Shown here in pieces: positions 1 to 8,843 of a stretch of DNA of 64,000 bases. Under the pieces are notes generated by a model. That model was not told the origin of the DNA. It worked only from the letters and a program-made list of their open reading frames with translations, and did no database searches. Source of the DNA: CAIWHR01 sp963781285. GTDB taxonomy: Bacteria; Pseudomonadota; Gammaproteobacteria; Burkholderiales; Casimicrobiaceae. Every line of letters starts with the position of its first letter. The stretch's first letter is position 1. The stretch spans positions 62,001 to 126,000 of the forward strand of contig CAWAFI010000006.1 in the NCBI GenBank assembly GCA_963781285.1, read 5' to 3'. A program made the translations under genes and the position numbers.

Positions 1-3000
1 ATCGTAGCGGTGCCGATGCTGCGGGGTGGCGTTCCCATCGGGTCGATCGCCATTGCGCGGCCCGAGACCGGATATTTTCCTGACCGGCAAATTCAACTTC
101 TCCAAACCTTCGCCGATCAGGCGGTCATCGCCATCGAGAACGTACGGTTGTTCAAGGAGCTGGAGGCTCGCAATCGCGACCTCACGGAAGCCTTGGAGCA
201 ACAGACGGCGACGAGCGAAGTACTGAAGGTGATCAGCCGATCGGCGTTCGATCTCCAGCCGGTGCTCGACACCGTCATCGAGCGTGCTGCTCGACTCTGC
301 GGTGCTGAGCACGGCCACGTCCACAGGTTCGACGGTGAACTCCTTCGACTCGCCGCGAGCTATAGCGCTGTGCCGCAGATGCTGGATTACTTGAAGAGGC
401 ACCCGGCTCCTCTCGGACCGGGTTCGATCTCCGGAATCGCCGGACTCGAACGTCGGCCGGTCCACTGGCACGACGTGCTGACCCAGGTCGGGTATCAGCG
501 GACCGAGGCGCAGAAGCTGGGTGGGTACCGTACGATCCTGGCGGTTCCGATGCTGAGCGCGGAGGCATTGCTTGGCGTCATTGTGATCTGGAAGACCAAG
601 GTCGAGCCTTTCACGGAAAAGCAGATCGAGCTGGTGACGACGTTCGCCGATCAGGCCGTAATCGCGATCGAGAACGTGCGGCTCTTCACGGAACTGGAAA
701 GCCGCAATCGCGACCTCACGGAGGCCTTGCAGCAGCAGACAGCGACGAGCCAGATCCTGCGGGTGATCAGCCAGTCGCCGACCGATGTGCAGCCGGTATT
801 CGACACCATCGTCGCGGCCGCACTGAAGCTTTGCGGCGCCAGTTCGGCGAATGTCTTCACGTTCGACGGCCAGTTGATCCATTTGGCAGCGTTCGTCAAC
901 GTGAATCCGGAATATGTCGAGGCCATGCGCCGATACTACCCAAGGCCACCCGGCCGCGACACCGGAGCCACCCGTGCGATCCAGACATGCAAGATTGTCG
1001 CAATACCGGACGTGGTAGCGGATCGCGAGTATGCGCATGCGATCGGGGCTCACTCCCTCGCCGGAGCATTCCGCAGCGTGCTGGCGGTTCCCCTGGTGCG
1101 TGACGGAAGCCCGATCGGCGCGATCGCTGTCGGTCGGGCTGAACCGGGGCTATTCCCGGACACGCAGGTCGAGCTGTTGAAGACATTCGCTGATCAAGCG
1201 GTGATCGCCATCGAGAACGTACGGCTGTTCAAGGAGCTCGAGGCACGCAATCGTGACCTGATGGAGGCATTGGAGCAACAGACCGCGACGAGCGATATTC
1301 TGCGGGTGATCAGCCGGTCGCAAACCGATGTGCAGCCGGTGCTCGATACCATCGCCAAGGCCGCGCACGAGCTATGTCGTGCCAAGTCGGCGAACGTTTT
1401 TACGTACGACGGCGAGCTGGTCCATTTGGCGTCTTTCGTGAACGTGAATCCGGCCTATATCGAGATGCTCCGCCAATTTTTTCCGCGACCGCCGGGCCGC
1501 GATACCGCGATCCTCCGGGCGATCCTGTCCCGAAGCGTCGTCGTAATCCAGGACGTACTCGAGGACAGGGAGTACGCGCTTGGGTCGCATGCGGGCGCCG
1601 GGGGCTTCCGCAGCGTCCTGGCGGTCCCGCTGCTACGCGAGGGAAATGCCATCGGCGGGATCGCCGTCGGCCGCGCCGAACCCGGGCCATTCCCCGACAC
1701 GCAGATCGCGCTGCTCCAGACGTTCGCCGAACAGGCAGTCATCGCCATCGAGAACGTACGGCTGTTCAAGGAAGTCGAGGCGCGGACCACGGAGCTGACA
1801 CGGTCGGTCGGAGAGCTCCGGGCTTTGGGCGAAGTCGGGCAGGCGGTCAGCTCAACGCTCGACCTCGGGACTGTACTGAGGACGATCGTTTCCCGAGCGA
1901 CGCAGCTGGCCGGCATGGACGGCGGTGCCATCTACGAATATGACGAGACGCGTGAGCAGTTTCATCTGCACGCCACGGACAAGCTGCCCGCGGAGCTGGT
2001 CGAGACGCTGCGGGCCGCGCCAATCCGCAAGGGAGAGGGTGCGCTCGGGCGGATGGGGGTCAGCGGCGAGCCCATCCAGATCCGCGACATCGCCGACGAA
2101 GCGAGCTACCAGAGTCGGTTAAGGGAGATGCTCATTCGGTTGGGCTATCGGTCACTGCTTGCGGTGCCGTTGCTGCGCGAGGATCACATGCTCGGCGGGT
2201 TGGTCGTGAACCGCAAAAGCGCCGGGGCATTCACCCCGCACGTAATCGATCTGCTGAAGACCTTCGCGACGCAGTCGGCCTTGGCCATCCAGAATGCACG
2301 GCTCTTCCGCGAGATCGAGGAGAAGAGCCGGCAGCTCGAGACGGCGAGTCGGCACAAGAGCGAATTCCTCGCCAACATGTCGCACGAATTGCGCACGCCG
2401 CTCAACGCCATCATCGGCTTCTCCGAAGTGCTGTTCGAGCGGATGTTTGGCGAGATCAACGACAAGCAAGCGGAATACCTCGGTGACATTCTGGAGTCGG
2501 GACGACACCTCCTCTCCCTGATCAACGACATCCTTGACCTCTCCAAGATCGAGGCGGGGCGCATGGAACTCGAGCCGGCGGATTGCGATCTGTCGGCTCT
2601 CATCGAGAATGCGGTGATTCTAGTTCGGGAGCGGGCGCAACGGCATGGCATTGCGCTTGGACGCACGGTCGACAAGCGCCTGGGAACGATCCGCGCCGAC
2701 GAGCGGAAGGTAAAGCAAGTACTGTTGAATCTCCTCTCCAACGCATTGAAATTCACGCCGGAGGGCGGGCGCATCGACGTTGCGGCCGGAGTGCGCGACG
2801 GTGCGGTCGAGATAGCGGTGACCGACACCGGGGTGGGCATCGCCCCCGAGGATCAGGCCGCGGTGTTCGAGGAATTCCGCCAGGTCGGCACAGCCACCAA
2901 GAAAGTCGAAGGCACCGGCCTCGGCCTCGCGATCTCCCGGAAATTCATCGAGCTCCACGGCGGGAAAATCTGGGTCAAGAGTGAAGTCGGCAGGGGCTCG

Positions 3001-3054
3001 ACTTTCGCCTTCACACTGCCGCTGCCGGACGGCCAACGCGCTCCGGCCGGCTAA
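1..3054 (+). CDS. Multi-GAF sensor histidine kinase, 5' end outside window
   Basis: The frame is open through base 1, so the N-terminus is missing; at least 1017 residues are present. Numbering from base 10, a GAF remnant ends near residue 50, followed by GAF domains at about 80-225, 262-405, 443-585 and 615-760. They are joined by almost identical linkers (AIENVRLFKELEARNRDL type). A HisKA domain follows with the phospho-acceptor His792 in SHELRTPLN, then a HATPase domain at about 890-1006 with N-box LLNLLSNALKF, G1 DTGVGIAPED and G2 GTGLGLAIS. No receiver domain or membrane segment is visible in this part. It is probably a cytoplasmic ligand- or redox-sensing kinase that phosphorylates an unlinked response regulator. 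The ligand is unknown. The near-copy GAF units suggest internal duplication. Confidence 0.93.
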   Translation: MVAVPMLRGGVPIGSIAIARPETGYFPDRQIQLLQTFADQAVIAIENVRLFKELEARNRDLTEALEQQTATSEVLKVISRSAFDLQPVLDTVIERAARLCGAEHGHVHRFDGELLRLAASYSAVPQMLDYLKRHPAPLGPGSISGIAGLERRPVHWHDVLTQVGYQRTEAQKLGGYRTILAVPMLSAEALLGVIVIWKTKVEPFTEKQIELVTTFADQAVIAIENVRLFTELESRNRDLTEALQQQTATSQILRVISQSPTDVQPVFDTIVAAALKLCGASSANVFTFDGQLIHLAAFVNVNPEYVEAMRRYYPRPPGRDTGATRAIQTCKIVAIPDVVADREYAHAIGAHSLAGAFRSVLAVPLVRDGSPIGAIAVGRAEPGLFPDTQVELLKTFADQAVIAIENVRLFKELEARNRDLMEALEQQTATSDILRVISRSQTDVQPVLDTIAKAAHELCRAKSANVFTYDGELVHLASFVNVNPAYIEMLRQFFPRPPGRDTAILRAILSRSVVVIQDVLEDREYALGSHAGAGGFRSVLAVPLLREGNAIGGIAVGRAEPGPFPDTQIALLQTFAEQAVIAIENVRLFKEVEARTTELTRSVGELRALGEVGQAVSSTLDLGTVLRTIVSRATQLAGMDGGAIYEYDETREQFHLHATDKLPAELVETLRAAPIRKGEGALGRMGVSGEPIQIRDIADEASYQSRLREMLIRLGYRSLLAVPLLREDHMLGGLVVNRKSAGAFTPHVIDLLKTFATQSALAIQNARLFREIEEKSRQLETASRHKSEFLANMSHELRTPLNAIIGFSEVLFERMFGEINDKQAEYLGDILESGRHLLSLINDILDLSKIEAGRMELEPADCDLSALIENAVILVRERAQRHGIALGRTVDKRLGTIRADERKVKQVLLNLLSNALKFTPEGGRIDVAAGVRDGAVEIAVTDTGVGIAPEDQAAVFEEFRQVGTATKKVEGTGLGLAISRKFIELHGGKIWVKSEVGRGSTFAFTLPLPDGQRAPAG

Positions 3055-3083
3055 CCGGGGTACCTGCTGGCCGCTCGTCCCTG

Positions 3084-3446
3084 CTCCGAGGCTCACGCCG
3101 CCTCGGCCTCCGATCCGGCGAGGCATGCTCGTGATCGCGGCGTCGGCCTCGTTGCCGCCATTCGGGATTGCTCGCATCCCCGCTACGCGGGGCCCCTGCT
3201 CCCAGGCTCACGCGGCCTCGGCCTCCGATCCGGCGAGGCATGCTCGTGATCGCGGCGTCGGACTCGTTGCCGCCATTCGGGATTGCTCGCATCCCCGCTA
3301 CGCGGGGCCCCTGCTCGCCCCTCAGGCGGCCTCGGCCTCCGATCCGGCGAGGCATGCTCGTGATCGCGGCGTCGGACTCGTTGCCGCCATTCGGGATTGC
3401 TCGCATCCCCGCTACGCGGGGCCCCTGCTCGCCCCTCAGGCGGCCA
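3084..3446. repeat. Three tandem copies of a ~115-bp GC-rich repeat
   Basis: The unit begins near GATCCGGCGAGGCATGCTCG at 3112, 3227 and 3341 (periods 115 and 114) and is nearly identical between copies. Each ends in CATCCCCGCTACGCGGGGCC, which can form a 6-bp hairpin with a TAC loop. A partial fourth start (GCCCCTCAGGCGGCC) runs into the amrS stop codon at 3436-3438. It is open in several frames, but this looks like repeat composition rather than coding. It lies between two converging genes. Confidence 0.85.
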
Positions 3447-4512
3447 CACCAACCCGCACCGGCACACGGCGCCGACCCCACGTTCCGTCGAAGTGCTCGA
3501 AGCGTCCGGGGAGCTGCGCATCGCAGTGGCGGCAGCGACCTTCCGCCGTGAGGTCGTAGCGCAGAATCTCATGCCAATCGCGAACGATGACGGGCTTGCG
3601 GCAGCCGGGACAGAACGTCGTGCCGCCGGTGCGATCGTGCACGTTGCCGGTGTAGACGTGATGGATACCTTCGCGCAGCGCAATGTCGCGCGCTCGCGTG
3701 AGCGTGGCTGCCGGCGTGCGCGGCAGGTCCGTCATCTTGTAGTCAGGATGGAATGCGGTGAAGTGGAGCGGCACGTCGGGCCCCAGCTCGCGCATGACCC
3801 ACTTCGCTTCGGCTTCGATTTCGGCGTCGGAGTCGTTCTTGCCGGGAATCAGCAGCGTCGTGATCTCGAACCAGACGTCGGTCTCGTGCTTCAGGTAGAC
3901 GAGCGTATCGAGCACTGGTTGCAAATGCGCGCCGCAGAGCTTCACGTAGAACTCGTCGGTGAAGCCTTTCAGGTCGACGTTGGCGGCGTCCATCTTCGCG
4001 TAGAACTCCCGCCGCGCATCGACGCCGATGTAGCCGGCGGTCACCGCGACCGTCTGCAATCCCAGTTGATGGCATGCATCCGCCGCGTCCATTGCGTATT
4101 CGGCAAAAATCACCGGATCGTTGTACGTGAACGCAACGCTCTTGCAGCCGCTCCGTTGCGCCGCCTCGGCGATTGCCTGCGGCGACGCCGAGTCCATCAG
4201 CGTGTCCATCTCGCGCGATTTGGATATGTCCCAGTTCTGGCAGAACTTGCACGCGAGGTTGCAGCCGGCCGTGCCGAACGAAAACACACTCGATCCGGGG
4301 TAGAAATGGTTGAGTGGCTTCTTTTCGATCGGGTCGATGCAGAAGCCGGACGAGCGGCCATACGTCGTCAGTACCATCGCGTCGCCGACCCGCTGGCGCA
4401 CGAAGCACGCGCCGCGCTGGCCCTCGTGCAGTCGGCAGTCGCGCGGGCACAGGTCGCACTGGATGCGTCCGTCGTCGAGCCGATGCCACCAACGGCCGGG
4501 GAAGTTGCTCAT
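3436..4512 (-). CDS. amrS: AmmeMemoRadiSam system radical SAM enzyme
   Basis: A 358-residue radical SAM protein of the PflA-like AmrS family. The cluster motif CNLACKFC puts Cys84, Cys88 and Cys91 in the CxxxCxxC arrangement that binds the 4Fe-4S cluster and SAM. An N-terminal Cys group (CDLCPRDC, residues 19-26, plus GAC at 36) and a C-terminal zinc-ribbon-like pair (CPGC and CRHC, about 315-345) are typical of the family. Its ATG overlaps the amrA stop by 4 bp (ATGA), so the two are translationally coupled. It is the last gene of amrB-amrA-amrS. The reaction of this system is not established. The stop codon sits in the edge of the adjacent tandem repeat. Confidence 0.93.
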   Translation of the reverse strand: MSNFPGRWWHRLDDGRIQCDLCPRDCRLHEGQRGACFVRQRVGDAMVLTTYGRSSGFCIDPIEKKPLNHFYPGSSVFSFGTAGCNLACKFCQNWDISKSREMDTLMDSASPQAIAEAAQRSGCKSVAFTYNDPVIFAEYAMDAADACHQLGLQTVAVTAGYIGVDARREFYAKMDAANVDLKGFTDEFYVKLCGAHLQPVLDTLVYLKHETDVWFEITTLLIPGKNDSDAEIEAEAKWVMRELGPDVPLHFTAFHPDYKMTDLPRTPAATLTRARDIALREGIHHVYTGNVHDRTGGTTFCPGCRKPVIVRDWHEILRYDLTAEGRCRHCDAQLPGRFEHFDGTWGRRRVPVRVGVAA

Positions 4513-5084
4513 GAGCAGATATTATCCCGAAGGAATTCCGTCTCTTTCCACTTGGTCACGGAGTAGCGCGAAACGTTCACGCGTGGGCTCCAGAACTCGG
4601 CGGGGAGTCCGGCCTTGCGTTTCAGAGCGGCGACAAACTGGTCGGGCTCCGCGAGAGCCTCCCATACCTGCGGCAGGAAGGTCGCGCGATGGCGGCCGTA
4701 TTCGATAACGACACCGTCGACGCCGGGGCGAAGTTGGCTGAGCAGGCCCTCCTCGTCGGCGGTATGCACGCGTTCGCTGCGCGACAACAGCGACACCTCG
4801 ATCGCTGTTGTCTCGAACTCGGCCGCTGTCAGCGGCGCGAAGCGGGGGTCGCGAAACGCGGCGGCAACGGCATTCGCGCGCACGTCGAGCGCCAACCGGC
4901 GGCGCGGCTCGAGGCTCCCGACGCACCCGCGAAGCTCGCCCTCCTGCATCAGCGTGACGAACGTGGCGCCCGGCTGGTCGAGCGCCGCGTGGGCCGACAC
5001 ACCCTCGCCGGGCCGTCCGAACTCCGCGCCGATCGCCGTGCGCGCAATTTGAAGCAACATGCGGCCGAGGTCACGATCGGCCAT
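4509..5084 (-). CDS. amrA: AmmeMemoRadiSam system protein A (AMMECR1 domain)
   Basis: A 191-residue AMMECR1-family protein with the diagnostic LRGCVG motif in GELRGCVGSLEP (about residues 50-61) and the conserved C-terminal part (FWSPRVNVSRYSV). The ATG at 5084 is chosen because the frame upstream of it is non-homologous and overlaps amrB. This start lies 14 bp inside the end of amrB, which indicates coupling. Human AMMECR1 and bacterial homologues have no agreed biochemical activity; the domain is often proposed to bind nucleotide or RNA. The consistent linkage to a Memo protein and a radical SAM enzyme suggests one shared modification pathway. Confidence 0.92.
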   Translation of the reverse strand: MADRDLGRMLLQIARTAIGAEFGRPGEGVSAHAALDQPGATFVTLMQEGELRGCVGSLEPRRRLALDVRANAVAAAFRDPRFAPLTAAEFETTAIEVSLLSRSERVHTADEEGLLSQLRPGVDGVVIEYGRHRATFLPQVWEALAEPDQFVAALKRKAGLPAEFWSPRVNVSRYSVTKWKETEFLRDNICS

Positions 5085-5889
5085 GGCCCTGGTCCTCGAC
5101 AAAGGCGAACGCGGCATAGCCGACGACGCGCGACTTGTCGCCCGCCGTGTCGCCCGAGTTCCGCAAATCGAGCAGTTCCGGCACCAGGTCATGACGCCGC
5201 GCGCAGAGGAGGAGCCCGTTGACCGGCGTTGCACCGCAGGCCTGCTCGTGATCGAGCGTCGCCGCGAGCGCCAGGATGCCGTCGGCGCTGCCGCGATCGA
5301 TCGCGCAGGCATCCGCGTAGCGGTGGTAGTGCGAAAGGTCGGAACTGACGACGACGAGCGTCTCCGGCCCGCCCCACAGCCGCTCGATCACGTCGGCAAC
5401 CTCGTCGGCGGTTGCGTCGCCGACGGCGAACGGCACGATCCGGAAATCGTCCAGCACCGCCTGCAGGAAAGGAAGCTGCACTTCCAGCGAATGTTCGAGC
5501 GCATGCGCGGCATCGCTCTCGTGCACCTGCGGTAGCGTGAGCGCCAACGCCGCGGCCTTGCGGTCGAGCTCGATTTCGCCCAGCGGGGTCACGAACGCCC
5601 GCACCGACGGCAGCGCGAGGCCCCGCACCGCCACGCGGTGCGTGGGACCGAGCAGGATGACGCGCTTGAACGTGCGGTGCCCGGCCGCGAGACGCGCATA
5701 CGCAGCCGCGGCGATCGGGCCCGAGTAGACGTAACCCGCGTGCGGCACGATTACGGCCTTCGGCAGCGACCCTCCGGCGTGCGGGCGCGTCGCCGCGTCG
5801 ACAAGGCACGCACGCACCGACGCCGCCAGCGCCGCTGGCGCACCGGGATAGAACATGCCGGCCACTGCGGCCGGGCGGACATCTTGCAT
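5071..5889 (-). CDS. amrB: AmmeMemoRadiSam system protein B (Memo family)
   Basis: A 272-residue Memo-like protein, full length for the family, starting MQDVRPAAVAGMFYPG. Conserved features are VPHAGYVYSGPIAA (residues 48-61), GPTHRV, HSLEVQLPFLQ and the SSDLSHY segment. The His residues of these stretches form the putative metal site related to class III extradiol dioxygenases. It is the first gene of the amrBAS operon and has no signal peptide, so it is cytoplasmic. Human MEMO1 has been linked to redox and iron handling. The bacterial role is unknown, and function here is inferred only from operon membership. Confidence 0.92.
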   Translation of the reverse strand: MQDVRPAAVAGMFYPGAPAALAASVRACLVDAATRPHAGGSLPKAVIVPHAGYVYSGPIAAAAYARLAAGHRTFKRVILLGPTHRVAVRGLALPSVRAFVTPLGEIELDRKAAALALTLPQVHESDAAHALEHSLEVQLPFLQAVLDDFRIVPFAVGDATADEVADVIERLWGGPETLVVVSSDLSHYHRYADACAIDRGSADGILALAATLDHEQACGATPVNGLLLCARRHDLVPELLDLRNSGDTAGDKSRVVGYAAFAFVEDQGHGRS

Positions 5890-6063
5890 CCGACACCTTT
5901 CCCGCCGTTGGAAGCCCGCCGCGGCCGTTCTGCGGCCGCTTCGTGTTTAGTTCCCCCTTGGGCCAGCCAGCCAAGATCCCTCCGGGGCTCTTCCATTCTA
6001 TTCTTGGGGCGGGGTGCGCTCAAATCAACACCTTCCCTGCCGGGTCCCCTGACTGCGCAGCAG

Positions 6064-6699
6064 TCATGCCCGATCCGCAAGCGACAGCCGTATCCCCAGA
6101 TAGACGAAGATGCTGCCCACTGCCCGGCTGAACCAGGTCGCCGCCGTCCCGCCCACTGCAAGGCGCCGGCCGACGCTTGCCGCCGACCACGCGACGAACA
6201 GGTTCCACAGCGTACCGTTCACGTCGAAGACGAGCCCGAGAAATACGAATGCCAGCGCCTTGTCCGGCGCGTCGGCAGCAATGAACTGCGGCAGGAAGGC
6301 AAGGAAAAACAGGGCGACCTTGGGATTGAGCACGTTGGTCAGGAGCCCCTGCGCAAAGACCCTGGAGAGCGCGACGGTAGCCGCGGGCCGCGCATCCGGC
6401 CGAACGGTGGACGGGCGCGAGCGCAGCATCGTGATCCCCAGCCAGACGAGGTAGGCGGCGCCGGCCCATTTAATGATCGCGAACGCGTTCGCGGACGTCG
6501 CGAGGATCGCCGAGAGGCCGAGCGCGGCGGCGAACGTGTGTACGAGGCAACCCGCGCCGATGCCCAATGCCGCCACCGCTCCGGCTTTCCAGCCCTGCAC
6601 CGTGCTGCGCCCGACGATGTAGAGCGTGTCCGCGCCCGGCGTGATGTTGAGCAGGAGTCCGGAGACGATGAACAAGCCGAGATCATGGACGCCGGTCAT
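6064..6699 (-). CDS. LysE/RhtB family amino-acid exporter
   Basis: A 211-residue integral membrane protein of the usual LysE/RhtB size with about six hydrophobic helices. The N-terminal signature LLLNITPGADTLYIVGRSTV (residues 16-35) is the family hallmark, followed by VAALGIGAGCLVHTFAAALG. Family members export amino acids such as threonine, homoserine or lysine out of the cytoplasm. The substrate cannot be read from sequence. It stands alone between the amr operon and an NYN-domain gene, with no LysR regulator next to it. Confidence 0.9.
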   Translation of the reverse strand: MTGVHDLGLFIVSGLLLNITPGADTLYIVGRSTVQGWKAGAVAALGIGAGCLVHTFAAALGLSAILATSANAFAIIKWAGAAYLVWLGITMLRSRPSTVRPDARPAATVALSRVFAQGLLTNVLNPKVALFFLAFLPQFIAADAPDKALAFVFLGLVFDVNGTLWNLFVAWSAASVGRRLAVGGTAATWFSRAVGSIFVYLGIRLSLADRA

Positions 6700-6735
6700 G
6701 GTGGTCGATCGCCTTCGCGGCGCCGCACGCCCGCA

Positions 6736-7587
6736 TCAGTCGCCGTTTGCCGCGAGCCGCACAATGTAGCCGCCGGATTTCTCGTCGCGCTCGAGGGTGA
6801 GGCTGCCGCGCCGCTGCGCCTCCTCGAGCATGCCATTGAAAGAGCGAAACCCGTAGTACGACTCGTTGAAGCCAGGCTTGCGCCGCTTGAGTGCCTGCTT
6901 GATCATCGACCCCCAGATCTTTTCCTCGTCCCCGCGTTCGGCAACCAGTGCCTCGAGCGTTTCGCCGACCAGATCGAGGGCCTCGGTCCGCCGCTCCTCG
7001 TCGCCCTTCTTCGCGGGCGCGGTGGCGTCGTCGGCTGCGGCCCTGGCGGCAGGTCTGCCGCCGACCGCCGGCGCCTTCGACGGCGCCTTGCGTGCCGTGG
7101 TCTTTCTCTTCTCACGCACCAGGTCGTCGTAGTAGATGAACTCGTCGCAGTTGGCGATCAGCAGGTCGGAGGTCGAGTTCTTGACGCCAACGCCGATGAC
7201 GACCTTGTCGTTCTCCCGCAGCTTGGAGACGAGCGGCGAGAAATCCGAATCGCCGCTGATGATGACGAACGTCTCGACATGGGACTTCGTGTAGCAGAGA
7301 TCCAGCGCATCGACGACCATCCGGATGTCGGCGGAGTTCTTGCCCGATTGCCGGACGTGCGGGATCTCGATCAGTTCGAAGGACGCCTCGTGCATCGGCG
7401 CCTTGAACGCCTTGTAGCGCTCCCAGTCGCAGTACGCCTTCTTCACGACGATGCTGCCTTTGAGCAGCAGCCGCTCCAGCACTTTGGCGATGTCGAACTT
7501 CTCGTATTGGGCGTCGCGGACACCGAGCGCGATGTTCTCGAAATCGCAGAACAACGCCATGTTGGTGACTTCGGGCGGGTGGGCCAT
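6736..7587 (-). CDS. NYN-domain putative ribonuclease with C-terminal OST-HTH/LOTUS-like module
   Basis: A 283-residue protein. Residues 10-160 form a NYN (PIN-like) nuclease domain. The acidic residues expected for metal binding are visible in ALFCDFENIALG (Asp15, Asn18), the SADIRMVVDAL stretch and ISGDSDFSPLV. A basic and Ala-rich linker (about 160-200, with RKTTARKAPSKAP) leads to a C-terminal domain (about 205-283) with KIWGSMIKQALKRRKPGF and YYGFRSFNGMLEEA, which fits an OST-HTH RNA-binding fold. The domain pair suggests RNA processing or decay, but the target is unknown. An alternative start is Met10. It is monocistronic. Confidence 0.88.
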   Translation of the reverse strand: MAHPPEVTNMALFCDFENIALGVRDAQYEKFDIAKVLERLLLKGSIVVKKAYCDWERYKAFKAPMHEASFELIEIPHVRQSGKNSADIRMVVDALDLCYTKSHVETFVIISGDSDFSPLVSKLRENDKVVIGVGVKNSTSDLLIANCDEFIYYDDLVREKRKTTARKAPSKAPAVGGRPAARAAADDATAPAKKGDEERRTEALDLVGETLEALVAERGDEEKIWGSMIKQALKRRKPGFNESYYGFRSFNGMLEEAQRRGSLTLERDEKSGGYIVRLAANGD

Positions 7588-7822
7588 GCAGGGCTCCGGG
7601 CGGTGCGCCGGGTGACGCGCGCGGTTCGGTCGGGCGGCGGGCCGCCGCGTGGGTACCTACGATACCAGCACCGACGCCGACCGGGGTGAGGGGGGCGCGG
7701 GCCTCTTGGGGCAACACCGGCTTTGATCCGGGACAAGGCCGCCTCGCCCGGCTCTCCGCAGAATGGGGTTGACCACCGCCGCACGCTGCGCCGGCGGCTC
7801 GATCCCAACCAAGGAGTTCCCA

Positions 7823-8212
7823 ATGCGTGCCTTGACCCTACTTGCGCTGGCCGGCTTCACCGGCGTCGCGCTCGCCGCCGCCGACTGGCAACCCATCGGC
7901 GAGAACGCGAATGGCAACCGGATCTTCGTCGACAAGGCAAGCGTGAAAACCGCCGGCGGTATCACGGCGGTCACGTTCCGCACCGAACTCAAGGTACCGC
8001 TCGACACGCCCAAAGGCGGCATCACCAGCATGCGCTCGCAGATGAAGGTCAACTGCAAGGACGGGACGGCTGCCGGAGTCGAGGTGATCCTGTTCGAGAA
8101 CGAGGCAAAGAATCAGGCGTTCGCGCGCAACCGGGCGCCGAAGATCGAGTATCTCAAGGAGCCCGCTGGCAGCTCGGCGGACCTCGTCATCAAGCACGTC
8201 TGTGCCCGATAG
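7823..8212 (+). CDS. Surface-adhesin-E-like small exported protein
   Basis: 129 residues with a clear signal peptide (MRALTLLALAGFTGVALAAA, cleavage near residue 19). The mature part (DWQPIGENANGNRIFVDKAS) has the pattern of the surface-adhesin E-like domain common in proteobacteria as small periplasmic or surface proteins. ATG at 7823 is preferred because AAGGAGT lies 6 bp upstream and the signal peptide follows at once. Two Cys residues (CKDG and HVCAR) could form a disulfide after export. The function of the family is not established. Confidence 0.82.
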   Translation: MRALTLLALAGFTGVALAAADWQPIGENANGNRIFVDKASVKTAGGITAVTFRTELKVPLDTPKGGITSMRSQMKVNCKDGTAAGVEVILFENEAKNQAFARNRAPKIEYLKEPAGSSADLVIKHVCAR

Positions 8213-8273
8213 CCGGCGCGGCCGCGGGCTCGACCAGCAGGTACACTATCCCTTCCAATCGGGAGGGAAACGT

Positions 8274-8825
8274 ATGCGCTCGATCATTTTCTCGATCGCC
8301 GCTATTCTGCCGTTGACCGCGCTTGCCGCCGGAACGCTCACGCTCGAAAGCGCCGAGGTCAAGCCCAATGGGAAGATCGCGAAGGCGCAGTTGTACAAGG
8401 GCTTTGGCTGCGACGGCGGCAATGTCTCTCCGTCGCTGGCGTGGAAGAACCCCCCCGCGGGGACGAAGAGCTACGCTGTCACCGTCTATGATCTCGACGC
8501 GCCGACCGGGAGCGGCTGGTGGCACTGGGTGATATTCAACATTCCGGCCCATGCAACGTCGTTGCCCGCCGGCGCCGGCGACCCCGCTGGGCACAAGGTG
8601 CCAAAAGGCGCCGTGCAGTCGGTGACGGATTTCGGCAAGCCCGGCTACGGCGGCCCGTGCCCGCCGAAGGGCGACAAGCCCCACCGCTACGTCTTCACGG
8701 TCCACGCGCTCAAGGTCGACAAGCTCGACCTCGACGACAAAGCGATGCCGGCGGCGGTCGGGTTCATGCTGAACGCCCACCGCGTCGGCAAGGCGTCCCT
8801 CATCGCGCTCTACGGCCGCAGGTAG
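8274..8825 (+). CDS. YbhB/YbcL-type PEBP (Raf-kinase-inhibitor-like) protein, exported
   Basis: 183 residues. The signal peptide MRSIIFSIAAILPLTALAAG is followed by a phosphatidylethanolamine-binding-like fold. Family motifs are visible: VSPSLAWKNPPAGTKSYAVT, VYDLDAPTGSGWWHWVIFNI (the DPDAP-like and H-containing ligand pocket) and the C-terminal PPKGDKPHRYVFTVHAL. The start at 8274 follows GGGAGGGAAA. Bacterial members are small periplasmic or cytoplasmic proteins with poorly defined ligands. It sits 61 bp after the adhesin-E-like gene and may be co-transcribed with it. Confidence 0.93.
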   Translation: MRSIIFSIAAILPLTALAAGTLTLESAEVKPNGKIAKAQLYKGFGCDGGNVSPSLAWKNPPAGTKSYAVTVYDLDAPTGSGWWHWVIFNIPAHATSLPAGAGDPAGHKVPKGAVQSVTDFGKPGYGGPCPPKGDKPHRYVFTVHALKVDKLDLDDKAMPAAVGFMLNAHRVGKASLIALYGRR

Positions 8826-8843
8826 CGGATCCCGCCCATCGCG

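Noticed and set aside
3183..3683. Minus-strand frames through the tandem repeat giving repeated peptides
   Set aside because: Repeat units are open in several frames at once, with no start site; no codon preference for one frame.
5638..7689. 683-codon plus-strand frame across amrB, LysE and NYN genes
   Set aside because: Spans three recognised genes on the other strand and has no domain; a GC artefact.
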